Positions 1 through 8,373 of a stretch of DNA of 53,488 bases are shown here, in pieces. Each line of letters opens with the position of its first letter. Positions within the stretch are counted from its first letter, which is position 1. The notes beneath the pieces are model-generated. The model was not told where the DNA came from and searched no databases. It was given only the letters and a program-made list of their open reading frames with translations. The stretch is from the NCBI GenBank assembly GCA_020692245.1, contig JAIMKT010000006.1, forward strand, positions 1 to 53,488. The letters are read 5' to 3'. The position numbers and the translations under genes are program-made. This stretch comes from Microcoleus sp. GA_180221_E-2-1-MAG-45_12 (GTDB lineage: Bacteria; Cyanobacteriota; Cyanobacteriia; Cyanobacteriales; JAAUUE01).

Positions 1-23
1 GTTCACTGTTTACTGTTCACTGT
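1..23. repeat. short direct repeat of the GTTCACTGT type
   Basis: Two copies of GTTCACTGT (1-9 and 15-23) are separated by five bases just beyond the tldD stop. The reverse complement reads ACAGTGAAC, the unit that also forms the 25-base duplication near 25.03 kb. Such short iterated repeats are common between cyanobacterial genes and have no assigned function. Confidence 0.6.
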
Positions 24-24
24 C

Positions 25-1494
25 TTACCTTCCTCCGACGGTGATGGAATCTACCTTGATATGGGGCTGACCCACGGTGACGTAGATGCTGCCACTAACA
101 GAACCACAGAAGCCGGGAGCAAGTCCTAAATCTTGGGAAGACATGGAGATTTTTTGCATGATTTCCTTTGCTTCGCCGATCAGGGTTGCACCTTGGAGAG
201 GCTTGGTGATTTTGCCGTTTTCAATTAGGTAGGCTTCATCGGCAGCAAAGTTAAATTGTCCCGTGGCTCCCACGCTGCCGCCGCCCAATTTCTTGCAATA
301 GATACCTTTATCTACCGAGGCAAATAGCTGGTCTAGATCGTATTCACCGGGGGCAATGTAGGTATTCCGCATCCGACTAGCAGCGGCGTAGGCATAGCTA
401 CTTCTGCGACCACTACCCGTGCGGGGATGACCAGTGCGAATAAATCCGGCTCGATCGCTGATAAAGTTCTTCAATATCCCCTTCTCGATCAACAAAGTCC
501 GTTGGACTGGCATTCCTTCATCATCCATATCCAGCGTTCCAAAGGCTTTATCTGTCAGCCCTTCATCCCAAGCTGTGAGATTTTCATGGGCGATCTGTTC
601 ACCTTTCTTGTCTGCAAAGGGCGTGGTTTGGCGTTCAATTTGAGTGGTTTCCAACAAATGCCCACAGGCTTCATGGAAGATCACGCCCCCAAAGGCATTG
701 GACATGATTACCGGATAGGTTCCTGATTCTACATAGTCAGCGTAGAGCATCTTACCCGCCGATTCTGCCACTTCACTAGCATCTTCTTGGTAGTCCCAAG
801 CACTGAGGAAACTAGGATTGCTGGTATCGCCGACCCGCTTACTAATGGAAGAACGGCGATCGGCATCGGCACACAACAGGCTATAACCTACGGATTGAGT
901 TAACCTGATATCCCTTGCAAACGTACCATCAGAAGCCGCTACTAAGATTTCTTGCCAATCTCGGAAATATACCGCTCGCCGGGATTGAATGTGGGTGGCT
1001 TTCTTTTTGATATCATCATTGGCAGCGAGTAAAACTTGGCTGATTTCAGTCATGGAGCTAGCTTGGGGCAACCATAGGTCTTTCTCTTTTTTGCTGGCGT
1101 AGTCCCGGAACATTTCGAGGTTGATCTCAGGAATAAAAGAAGTGGCGCTAGGCAGGGTTAAACCCAAGATCGACAAGGCTTTTTCGAGGGCAGTTTTCAA
1201 GCCAGAAAAAGATAAATCATTGGTGCTGACGTAGCAATCTGCTTGTTTGCGAAACACCCGGACTCCCGCGCCGATCGCCAAACTAGGGGTAATACTGGTA
1301 ATGGCATCATCCTCAGCAAGACAGTTAATATAGTTCGTCCGCTCTAGGAAAAACTCCACAAGATCCGCTCCTGCTGCCCGTCCCAAACCCAAAAGAGTAG
1401 ACAGGGGAGCCGACCAAGTTTCATCGAAGCGATCGGGGGTGGAGGTATAGCTTAAACTCGGTAATTGTAGGGAAAGCAGAGTAGTTGGTGACAT
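25..1494 (-). CDS. tldD: TldD family metalloprotease
   Basis: This 489-residue protein matches TldD, the metal-binding subunit of the TldD/TldE (PmbA) protease, which degrades unfolded peptides and in some bacteria trims microcin or modified peptide precursors in the cytoplasm. The zinc site HEACGH (H274, E275, H279) fits the HExxxH motif. It is followed by glycine-rich stretches typical of the C-terminal half. Length is close to the bacterial family norm, and no signal peptide is seen. The ATG at 1494 is the natural start. The partner gene pmbA is often adjacent in cyanobacteria and may lie just beyond base 1, but it is not in this window. Confidence in the family is high; the substrate is unknown. 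Confidence 0.95.
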   Translation of the reverse strand: MSPTTLLSLQLPSLSYTSTPDRFDETWSAPLSTLLGLGRAAGADLVEFFLERTNYINCLAEDDAITSITPSLAIGAGVRVFRKQADCYVSTNDLSFSGLKTALEKALSILGLTLPSATSFIPEINLEMFRDYASKKEKDLWLPQASSMTEISQVLLAANDDIKKKATHIQSRRAVYFRDWQEILVAASDGTFARDIRLTQSVGYSLLCADADRRSSISKRVGDTSNPSFLSAWDYQEDASEVAESAGKMLYADYVESGTYPVIMSNAFGGVIFHEACGHLLETTQIERQTTPFADKKGEQIAHENLTAWDEGLTDKAFGTLDMDDEGMPVQRTLLIEKGILKNFISDRAGFIRTGHPRTGSGRRSSYAYAAASRMRNTYIAPGEYDLDQLFASVDKGIYCKKLGGGSVGATGQFNFAADEAYLIENGKITKPLQGATLIGEAKEIMQKISMSSQDLGLAPGFCGSVSGSIYVTVGQPHIKVDSITVGGR

Positions 1495-1680
1495 AGGATT
1501 ATGGTTAAATTTTGCCCAAAGTGCGATCGTGCTTTTGTAATTTAGTTAGGAGTAAATCAGTTGTAAAGGTCAGGAAACCCTAGAAGTAGGTAAGGACTTT
1601 ACTTTTTTTTAATCTAACACAATCAACCCCAAGCGATCCCGCCTCTATTTTTGATGATTACCGAATGATTACTGGAAGAG

Positions 1681-1728
1681 ATCGCCAGGGCTTAGTTCTA
1701 GAATATCGCCAGAGCTTAGTTCTAGAAT
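1681..1728. repeat. 24-bp tandem duplication
   Basis: Two adjacent 24-base units (1681-1704 and 1705-1728) differ at a single base. Each contains GCTTAGTTCTAGAAT. They lie about 50 bases upstream of the Uma2 gene start, in the presumed promoter region of the Uma2/OvoA-like/EgtD group. Confidence 0.75.
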
Positions 1729-1779
1729 AAGGTTAAATCTAGAGTAATCAAGTTGTTAATAAGGAAAACCTGCACCATC

Positions 1780-2415
1780 ATGATTCACGCCCTATCACCA
1801 TTAACTATCCTTGAAAATGGCGATCGCCTCGATCGAGATGAATTTGAACGTCGTTATAGTGCCTCAAATATAAAAAAAGCCGAGCTAATCGAAGGAATTG
1901 TACACGTGGCTTCTCCCCTCCGTTTTACTCAACATGGTAAACCTCATAGTCAAATCATCGGCTGGTTAGTTGCTTATCAAGCAGCAATTAGCGGATTAGA
2001 AGTGGGGATCGAACCCACAGTGCGTCTTGACCAAGATAACGAACCCCAGCCGGATGCCGTACTATTTCGGAGCGGTGGCAAGGCTCAAATTGATGCTGAT
2101 GGTTATATTACTGGCGCACCAGAATTTATTGCTGAAATTGCAGCTAGTACTGTTTCCTATGATCTCCACAGCAAGAAAAATGCCTATGAGAGTAATGGAG
2201 TCAAAGAATACTTGGTCTGGCGGACGATCGATCGAGAAATTGATTGGTTCATTCTCGAAAATGGTAAATATAGAATCCTAGAACCTGATGCGACCGGAAT
2301 TATTTATAGTCAAGAATTTCCCGGTTTATGGCTAAATGTTGAGGCGATACTCAGCCATGATATGTCAACAGTCCTGAAAACATTACAGAGCGGTTTACAA
2401 GGGGGAAATAGTTAA
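1780..2415 (+). CDS. Uma2 family endonuclease (DUF820)
   Basis: This is a Uma2-family protein with a PD-(D/E)XK nuclease fold, a family greatly expanded in cyanobacteria and of largely unknown role. The core elements are visible: ELIEG near the N-terminus, QPDAVLF (the catalytic Asp strand), an acidic residue in FIAEIA, and the motif SYDLHSKKNAYESNGVKEYLVW that closes the fold. The ATG at 1780 (MIHALSPL) is preferred over 1753, which would add nine residues that look untranslated. The stop codon is one base before the ATG of the OvoA-like gene, so the two are almost certainly on one transcript. Residues look intact, so it is probably active. Biological role is unknown. Confidence 0.85.
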   Translation: MIHALSPLTILENGDRLDRDEFERRYSASNIKKAELIEGIVHVASPLRFTQHGKPHSQIIGWLVAYQAAISGLEVGIEPTVRLDQDNEPQPDAVLFRSGGKAQIDADGYITGAPEFIAEIAASTVSYDLHSKKNAYESNGVKEYLVWRTIDREIDWFILENGKYRILEPDATGIIYSQEFPGLWLNVEAILSHDMSTVLKTLQSGLQGGNS

Positions 2416-2416
2416 T

Positions 2417-3802
2417 ATGAGTATTTTTTCAGTTGGTGCGCCCCCAAAATTAGACTGCTGCGATCGTCAAGTTATTCTTGATTATTTTCACAATGCTTGG
2501 CAACTAGAAGAAGTTCTCATGAAAACTCTGATTGAGGACAAGACTTTCTATACTAATCCTGATCCATTACGAAATTTTTTGATTTTTTATCTAGGACATT
2601 GTGCGGTTTTTTATATCAACAAATTAATCAGTGTCGGCTTATTAGCAGCCCGGATCAATCCAGACTACGAGATTCTCTTTGAGGTGGGAGTTGATCCAGA
2701 AACCCCAGAGGAACTCCACCAAGCGATTAGTAATATTAACTGGCCATCAGTAGAGCAGGTCTGGGATTATCGATCGCAAGCCTACACAGCAATTACCAAG
2801 GTAATTCAACAAACTCCCCTCAACCTGCCCGTTGATCAATACCATCCCCTGTGGGCGTTAATGATGGGCATCGAGCACCAGCGTATCCACTTTGAAACCT
2901 CTTCCATGCTGCTCCGGCAATTACCCGTAGAAAAACTCCAGCGCCCGATCGGATGGAATTATGCCCCTAGTTATGGCTCTGCACCTCAAAATGAAATGCG
3001 ACAAGTTTTGGGCGGGGTGGTGCAGTTGGGAAAATCTCCAGAGGATCAAACCTTTGGCTGGGATAGTGAGTATGGCGATCGCACGATCGAGGTTAAATCA
3101 TTTTTAGCTAGTCAATACTTGGTAAGCAATGGTGAATTTCTGGAGTTTGTCGAAGCTGGAGGGTATGCCAATTCTGAATACTGGTCATCAAGTGCTTGGG
3201 CGTGGAAGCAAAACCACAATGTCCACCACCCGAAATTTTGGCTACCGACTCCCCAGGGCTACCGCTACCGAGCCACCTTTGATGAAATAGATTTACCCCT
3301 AGACTGGCCAGCAGAAGTGAACTACTACGAGGCGATCGCCTTTTGTCGTTGGCATGGTGCTGACATAAGGTTAATGACGGAAGCCGAGTGGAATTTAGCC
3401 CGGACTCGATCGGAATTAACCTCTACTAATTCAGTAATTACTAATGAGGACAAACATAGTAATGAGCAAAAAAATTACTTAGTAGATAACTACAACTTGA
3501 ATTTACAATTTATTTCCCCTAGTCCTGTAGGTATGTTCAAAGTAACTAATAGTGAAGGGCTTTATGATCTGCGGGGCAATGTTTGGGAATGGATTGCAGA
3601 CCCCTTTAATCCCCTGAATGGTTTTCAACCCCACCCCCTTTATTTAGACCAATCTGCCCCATTTTTTGATAATCAACACCAGATGATGCTGGGTGGTTCT
3701 TGGGCAACTAATGGCTCCATGGCTTTGCCGTCTTATCGGAATTGGTTTCGCCCCTATTTCTATCAGCACGTAGGTTTTAGATTGGCTCAAGATTTGGACT
3801 AA
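2417..3802 (+). CDS. ovoA: OvoA-type sulfoxide synthase, stand-alone (5-histidylcysteine sulfoxide synthase / EgtB-like)
   Basis: A non-haem iron enzyme that joins cysteine sulfur to the imidazole ring of histidine (or trimethylhistidine) using O2. It has a DinB-like N-terminal domain followed by an FGE-sulfatase/C-type-lectin domain. The iron ligands are visible as H61 (in LGHCAVFYINK) and H154/H158 in EHQRIHFE. The surrounding words NWP, GIEH-RIH-ETSS and RQLP resemble OvoA rather than mycobacterial EgtB. Known bacterial OvoA is about 700 residues because a C-terminal methyltransferase is fused; this protein stops at 461. An EgtD-type methyltransferase follows 133 bases downstream and suggests an ergothioneine-like product. 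From memory, cyanobacterial ergothioneine synthases have been described as OvoA-derived; I could not verify this. Family is certain; product is inferred. Confidence 0.9.
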   Translation: MSIFSVGAPPKLDCCDRQVILDYFHNAWQLEEVLMKTLIEDKTFYTNPDPLRNFLIFYLGHCAVFYINKLISVGLLAARINPDYEILFEVGVDPETPEELHQAISNINWPSVEQVWDYRSQAYTAITKVIQQTPLNLPVDQYHPLWALMMGIEHQRIHFETSSMLLRQLPVEKLQRPIGWNYAPSYGSAPQNEMRQVLGGVVQLGKSPEDQTFGWDSEYGDRTIEVKSFLASQYLVSNGEFLEFVEAGGYANSEYWSSSAWAWKQNHNVHHPKFWLPTPQGYRYRATFDEIDLPLDWPAEVNYYEAIAFCRWHGADIRLMTEAEWNLARTRSELTSTNSVITNEDKHSNEQKNYLVDNYNLNLQFISPSPVGMFKVTNSEGLYDLRGNVWEWIADPFNPLNGFQPHPLYLDQSAPFFDNQHQMMLGGSWATNGSMALPSYRNWFRPYFYQHVGFRLAQDLD

Positions 3803-3935
3803 TAGCTAATTATAACTAGGCAACTATTCTCAGCTATAGTTAGTAATTAATAGTTGATTTAACCTATAGCTAACTTAACCTTAAACTAAATTTTATAGTA
3901 TTAATACAGCTTGCTCAAAATCAGGGGATTAACCA

Positions 3936-4940
3936 ATGCAAAATAAATCTTTAATAATCTTAGATGATCATCATCAAGAACGCAATGATGGCAGTGAAGA
4001 TGTGATCCAAGGATTAACAAGTGATCCTAAAAGTATTCCCTGTAGATTTTTTTATGACGATCGAGGCTCTCAATTATTTGAGAAAATTTGTGATCTTCCC
4101 GAATATTATCCCACCCGGATAGAAGCATGGATATTAAACCAGTATGCCGCAGAAATTGCCCAATTCACAGGGAATTGTACCCTCGTAGAATTAGGTAGTG
4201 GTAGCTCAACTAAGACCCGAATTTTACTCGATGCCTATGCCAAAAATATTAATGCTAATTATGTAAATTCTGATAATGTTAGCTCTTGTAAATATCTGCC
4301 TATTGATATTAGTGATGGTATTCTTAAAACTAGTGTATTACAGCTACAAATCCATTATCCTCAGCTAGAAATTTGTGGATTATCGGGAACTTATGATCAA
4401 GCTTTAACTTATTTGGCATCTAATCTAGAAGAACCTCAAATGATTTTCTTTTTGGGCAGTTCTATGGGGAATTTCAATCAACAGGAATCGGATCATTTCT
4501 TCCAGAAAATCTCCCAAACTCTCAAGTCTGGGGACTACTTTCTTCTTGGGGTTGATCTCCAGAAAAGCCCGGAAATTCTCGAAGCTGCCTACAATGATAG
4601 TCAGGGAGTCACGGCGGATTTTAACTTAAATATGTTGGCTCATCTCAACTGGTATTTCCAAGGAAATTTTGATCTAAATTTATTCCAGCATCAAGCTATT
4701 TATAACCAAGCTGAGGCGCAAATTGAAATGTATCTCCACTGCCAACAAGCGCACACGGTTTCTTTGGATATTCTGAATTTGGAAATTCCTTTTCGATCGG
4801 GAGAATCAATTCTCACAGAAATTTCTCGTAAATTTGATCTGCCAACAATTCAAGCCCAACTTTTAGCCCACCGCCTCCAACCCCTGAAAGTATGGACAGA
4901 TCCAAAAAATTGGTTTGCCCTAATTCTCAGCCAAGCCTAA
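3936..4940 (+). CDS. egtD: EgtD-type L-histidine N-alpha-methyltransferase
   Basis: A SAM-dependent methyltransferase that converts histidine to trimethylhistidine (hercynine), the first step of ergothioneine synthesis. Family hallmarks are in order: FFYDDRGSQLFEKICDLPEY with YPTRIE (residues 38-63), the SAM-binding stretch VELGSGSSTKT (84-94), FLGSSMGNF (172-180), and EISRKF near the C-terminus, where the EgtD substrate amine is held. At 334 residues it has the usual length for EgtD. It is distinct from the methyltransferase domain fused to OvoA, which methylates the imidazole ring late in the ovothiol pathway. It probably shares a transcript with the upstream sulfoxide synthase. No egtA, egtC or egtE is present in the window, consistent with direct use of cysteine. 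Confidence 0.92.
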   Translation: MQNKSLIILDDHHQERNDGSEDVIQGLTSDPKSIPCRFFYDDRGSQLFEKICDLPEYYPTRIEAWILNQYAAEIAQFTGNCTLVELGSGSSTKTRILLDAYAKNINANYVNSDNVSSCKYLPIDISDGILKTSVLQLQIHYPQLEICGLSGTYDQALTYLASNLEEPQMIFFLGSSMGNFNQQESDHFFQKISQTLKSGDYFLLGVDLQKSPEILEAAYNDSQGVTADFNLNMLAHLNWYFQGNFDLNLFQHQAIYNQAEAQIEMYLHCQQAHTVSLDILNLEIPFRSGESILTEISRKFDLPTIQAQLLAHRLQPLKVWTDPKNWFALILSQA

Positions 4941-5029
4941 TATTTAATCTTGAGTCTGATCTTCAGAGAAATATATTATCCTGTGATCAATCGACCAGTT
5001 TTGATAAACTTCCTTGAGGTTACGTGCCG

Positions 5030-5707
5030 ATGGTTAATCTTGTCCCAACTCCTTCAGCGACACCCCAGCAGCTAAACCAGAATCCAGCCGCTAAAATTCC
5101 AGAATCCAGAGTTACCCTCGAAGGGATTAGTTGGTCAACTTTTCAAACTTTGCTGGCAGAGGTGGGGGAAAGTCGATCGAGCAGATTTACCTATGATCAA
5201 GGAGTATTAGAAATTAGAATGCCTCTCCAAGCTCATGAAGAACCCCTAGGGATGATCGAAAGTGCGATCGAAGCTCTTGCTGATGAGTTAGATTTAGAAA
5301 TCAAAAAATTAGGGGCAACGAGTTTGAAACGGGCAGACCTGAAAAAGTTTGTGGAGCCTGATACTTGTTTTTATATCCAGCATGAGGCAGCAGTCCGCCA
5401 GAAATCTGCCATTGATTTGTCGATCGACCCGCCCCCAGATTTGGCAATCGAGTCTGACTATACTAATTCTTCTTTGCCGAAGTTTGCTCTCTACGCTGCC
5501 CTGGGGGTTCCAGAGTTGTGGCACTACCAGCAGCAGACCCTAGAGATTTATCTTTTGGTAGAAGGGAAATATCAACTTTCTGAGACAAGTTTAGCTTTTC
5601 CCATTTTGCCAGTGACAGAGATTCCCCAATTAATTGAGCAAAGTAAAGTAGTCGGGCAGCGATCGGCTATTCGATCGTTTCGAGAAAAAATCAGAGCAAT
5701 TTTGTAA
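5030..5707 (+). CDS. Uma2 family endonuclease (DUF820), second copy
   Basis: A second PD-(D/E)XK Uma2-like protein, clearly diverged from the one at 1780. It shows ISWSTFQTLL and the YDQGVLEIRMPL strand at the N-terminal end, EPDTCFYI for the catalytic Asp, and LAIESDYTNSSLPKFALYA ending in GVPELW. The ATG at 5030 lies ten bases after a GAGG ribosome-binding site; a GTG at 5024 is also possible. The gene is 83-89 bases beyond egtD in the same direction, so it may be read with it. All expected catalytic positions appear intact. Its role is unknown, and Uma2 genes often occur scattered beside metabolic genes in cyanobacteria without any functional link. Confidence 0.85.
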   Translation: MVNLVPTPSATPQQLNQNPAAKIPESRVTLEGISWSTFQTLLAEVGESRSSRFTYDQGVLEIRMPLQAHEEPLGMIESAIEALADELDLEIKKLGATSLKRADLKKFVEPDTCFYIQHEAAVRQKSAIDLSIDPPPDLAIESDYTNSSLPKFALYAALGVPELWHYQQQTLEIYLLVEGKYQLSETSLAFPILPVTEIPQLIEQSKVVGQRSAIRSFREKIRAIL

Positions 5708-5872
5708 TTCCTTGATTATTACTATTTCACCCTCTGTAAACTGTACAATTAGCTTTTCTCGATCGAGCAGTTTTTCCATTGTCAGAATTGCCGAACAAAA
5801 ATGGCGTGCATTACATTTCATCAAATACACCCAGATCGGCGATCAAATTCTACTGCCTCAGTAGCCAAGAAG

Positions 5873-5905
5873 TTGTTGGGGTTTCTTCGTCAACCCAACC
5901 TACAG
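5873..5905. repeat. dispersed hairpin repeat (GTTGGG...CCCAACCTACA)
   Basis: GTTGGG (5875-5880) and CCCAAC (5894-5899) form a hairpin whose stem extends by two A-T pairs with one bulged G, ending in CCCAACCTACA. This resembles a very common cyanobacterial intergenic repeat (the GTAGGTTGGGTT type). A 49-codon open frame at 5801-5950 passes through it and overlaps the end of the CoiA-like gene; it is not called because it is mostly repeat. Confidence 0.55.
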
Positions 5906-5946
5906 GCGAGCGATCGTATTTTCAACCGTCCGCTGCATTTGAATTG

Positions 5947-6780
5947 TTAGGGCACGTTTTTTGGCAGCGGGTAGAATCGCGTGGCTATTGTGCTTGCATG
6001 AGTTTCTACCATCACATCATGGACAAATTTGCGTTTCGTGACGTAGCGAATACACGCGAGACCAGATTCGTCGTAGATTTCAAGTTTCACCAAATAGTCA
6101 TTACCAAAATCTATATACACTGGGCATTGAGCATCCAGCCATATTTTACGAGGACGAACCCAATCGTATTGGTGATAGCCATTATATGATTGATTGACTT
6201 GATCCTGAATGTCATGAATATTATGCAGCCGACCTGATTGAACTTCAGCCTTTGTGATGTGTGGGTTCTCTTGTCGCGCCTCCGATAGCCGAAAGAACCA
6301 TCCAGCATTAGCCGTATGACGCTTTGCCTTCACCCAAATTAAATCTTTGGCTACCTCTGAGTTGGGGGCTGGCAATCCTTGGTAAATGTCGAAGTTCTGG
6401 CAGAAGCTAGAGCCGTCAACTACCCATACAAGGTTGCCATAGAATTCTTCACGCGAGATTCTTTCGGCATCCGTCATTGATGAATGTTGTAGCTCAATCA
6501 CGATTCCAGTCGGTGTTTTGACATCAGCCCTGTGTATCTCGCCATCATGGGCAATGTGAGATACCTCGCGGCATTCCATTGGGAAAAGGTTTTTCCAATC
6601 GCGGTGCCATGGAGTCTCATTCTCCCACCAAGGGTCGCAGTCCTTTGGTCGATAATGTGCCCAATGATTTATGGTTCTTGGACCGCACTTCGCGATCATT
6701 TCAGAACCGCAAATTGGACATAACCCTCGACCACCGGAAAAAGCTTCAACACGGTCGTTGTTAACGAGAGCTAATTGCAT
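5947..6780 (-). CDS. CoiA-like PD-(D/E)XK nuclease
   Basis: The 277-residue protein resembles the competence protein CoiA family. The N-terminal part has a CPICG knuckle (C21, C24) followed by HWAH (39-42), as in CoiA. The nuclease core is WHRDWK (58-63), EIHRADV (81-87, catalytic D86) and IELQHSS (95-101), giving a D...E-x-Q version of the PD-(D/E)XK site. In Streptococcus, CoiA helps process incoming DNA during transformation. In other bacteria, lone CoiA-like genes occur without competence context and their job is unclear. The gene stands alone, has its own consensus promoter and palindrome, and is transcribed against its neighbours, which suggests a separately acquired unit. The C-terminal third (residues 180-277) is not recognised. 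Confidence 0.8.
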   Translation of the reverse strand: MQLALVNNDRVEAFSGGRGLCPICGSEMIAKCGPRTINHWAHYRPKDCDPWWENETPWHRDWKNLFPMECREVSHIAHDGEIHRADVKTPTGIVIELQHSSMTDAERISREEFYGNLVWVVDGSSFCQNFDIYQGLPAPNSEVAKDLIWVKAKRHTANAGWFFRLSEARQENPHITKAEVQSGRLHNIHDIQDQVNQSYNGYHQYDWVRPRKIWLDAQCPVYIDFGNDYLVKLEIYDESGLACIRYVTKRKFVHDVMVETHASTIATRFYPLPKNVP

Positions 6781-6803
6781 AATGCTAATGCTGCCTTATT
6801 GCC

Positions 6804-6828
6804 CTTAGACGGAAAAATTTTGTCTAAG
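6804..6828. promoter_or_regulatory. operator-like palindrome upstream of the CoiA-like gene
   Basis: CTTAGAC (6804-6810) and GTCTAAG (6822-6828) are a perfect inverted repeat separated by 11 bases, about 24 bases before the start codon and just downstream of the -10 element. A related half site, TGTCTAATCAC, recurs at about 6942-6952. Position suits a repressor roadblock, or an RNA hairpin in the 5' leader. No regulator is identified. Confidence 0.5.
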
Positions 6829-6831
6829 ATC

Positions 6832-6859
6832 ACTATAAGGTATATAGGCTGAATGTCAA
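6832..6859 (-). promoter_or_regulatory. sigma-70-type promoter of the CoiA-like gene
   Basis: On the minus strand TTGACA (6859-6854) and TATAGT (6837-6832) are separated by 16 bases. That is a full consensus -35 and a near-consensus -10, rare in this window. It would start transcription near 6825, inside the palindrome. The rest of 6860-7088 (up to the TPR gene) shows no gene. Confidence 0.6.
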
Positions 6860-7088
6860 TTTTCTAGCTATCTGCCTCTAGGGTATTATTCAGAAAAATT
6901 TTGGCTATTTACTCTGTACAAGATTTTATAGGTCAAAATTCTGTCTAATCACCTGTTTGGCGTGTTAGCTCGATAGCCTCGTGTATTGTTTAGACTGCTT
7001 ACTTCATAAATCAATCGAGTTATTTAGTTAGACTTGGCTGTCGATCGATAAAATAGAGGAGAGCTAGAGGACTTGAGGAGGATTTTTC

Positions 7089-8324
7089 ATGATGAGTAAA
7101 AAGAAAGCGATGCAGAGGGCGAAAATGTCCTTTATTACTAAGGTGGCGGTGGGCGTGGTGCTGCTCTGGGGTGGAGTGACCGTGGCTCCCGGCTTGGCTT
7201 GGGAATTAGCTCTGGGGCTGCCTTTAGGATTGTCCATTGGTTTACCCAAGGTCTTGGCAGAGTCCTCCCAGTTTTCAGGAACTCGGACTAAGCAAAGAAT
7301 TGATGGGTTGTATACAGAAAATCGAGAAGCAGCGATCGCCTTTCAGCAGGGAGTCCGGCTCTACAATGTGGGGAACTTGGCAGAGGCAGAACGGTTTTTA
7401 CGGCGAGCCTTGAGCTTTGATGCCAATATTGCCATGGGACATTACCTACTGGGAAATATTTCCTTGCAACGGGGGCAGGCAGATAATGCCATCAACGAAT
7501 TTCGGACAGCCGGGACTCTTGATCCTAATTTTGCCGAAGCATTTTTTAATCTGGGAGTTGCCCTAGAAGCCAAAGGAGATACCCAAGGAGCTTTGGCAGA
7601 GTACCGCCGAGCCATTAGTGTCCGTCCCGAAGATTGGCGGGGTCACTACAATGCCGGGGTGATTCTGGTGCAGCAGAATAATTTGCCTGAAGCGATCGCC
7701 CTCTTCAGTGAAGCCGTGCGTCTCAACCCCAATTCCCCCCTTGCCCAAATCCAACTGGGTTTAGCTCTCCAAGCTGATAATCAGGTTGCTCCCGCCACCG
7801 CTGCCCTTAGCCAAGCCGTGCGCCTCGATCCTCGATCGCCCACCCCCTACTACCAATTGGGTCGGTTATTGATGCTGCAAAATAACTTTACTAGTGCGAT
7901 CGAGAATTTTCAAAAAGCCATTGACCTTGCCCCCAACATTCCCGAATACAGGCAAGAACTAGGGGTTGCCCAAACCAGAGCCGGAGATTACCGTGCTGCC
8001 ATTAGCACCCTCGAAGGCGTATTAACTCGAACTCCCAATGATGCGATCGCCCGCTACAACCTTGCCGTGGCTCTCCAGCGTAGTGGCAATCTCCAAGGAG
8101 CCATTGATGAATACGATCGATCGCTCCGCATTAATAGCAATCAACCAGAGGCTTTTTATAACATGGCCTTGGCTATGAAAGACCTAGGGCGAAATTCCCA
8201 AGCAGTGGATATCCTCCTGTCTGCCAGAAGATTATTTGATCCCAATGTCAGCGCCGAAAGAATCGCCATGATCGATCGACTCTTGGTAGACATCATTTTT
8301 CCTTTTCCAGAGAGGAGGGGATAG
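7089..8324 (+). CDS. TPR-repeat protein, secreted or membrane-anchored
   Basis: The protein has a hydrophobic N-terminal segment (about residues 14-55), then roughly nine tetratricopeptide repeats from about residue 75 to 400. The repeats are seen as recurring A-x-x-F-x-x-A/GV...P-x-x-x-x-A units (for example NAINEFRTAGTLDPNFAEA, then AFFNLGVALEAKGD). TPR arrays bind partner proteins, so this is likely a scaffold at or beyond the inner membrane. GAGGAGG at 7074-7080 is a strong ribosome-binding site for the ATG at 7089 (the next ATG, 7092, is possible). It is convergent with obg, separated by a purine-rich 49-base stretch. Partner and process are unknown. Confidence 0.85.
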   Translation: MMSKKKAMQRAKMSFITKVAVGVVLLWGGVTVAPGLAWELALGLPLGLSIGLPKVLAESSQFSGTRTKQRIDGLYTENREAAIAFQQGVRLYNVGNLAEAERFLRRALSFDANIAMGHYLLGNISLQRGQADNAINEFRTAGTLDPNFAEAFFNLGVALEAKGDTQGALAEYRRAISVRPEDWRGHYNAGVILVQQNNLPEAIALFSEAVRLNPNSPLAQIQLGLALQADNQVAPATAALSQAVRLDPRSPTPYYQLGRLLMLQNNFTSAIENFQKAIDLAPNIPEYRQELGVAQTRAGDYRAAISTLEGVLTRTPNDAIARYNLAVALQRSGNLQGAIDEYDRSLRINSNQPEAFYNMALAMKDLGRNSQAVDILLSARRLFDPNVSAERIAMIDRLLVDIIFPFPERRG

Positions 8325-8373
8325 AGGAAGGAGGTAAAGGGAGGTAGAGGAGGTAAGGGGAGATAGAGTAAAT

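Noticed and set aside
5801-5950. 49-codon frame overlapping the end of the CoiA-like gene
   Set aside because: The second half is a dispersed hairpin repeat; low complexity and no ribosome-binding site.
1780-6780. Defence island suspected from two Uma2 genes and a CoiA-like nuclease
   Set aside because: Uma2 is scattered throughout cyanobacterial genomes, the CoiA-like gene stands alone, and no known defence partner or sensor is present.
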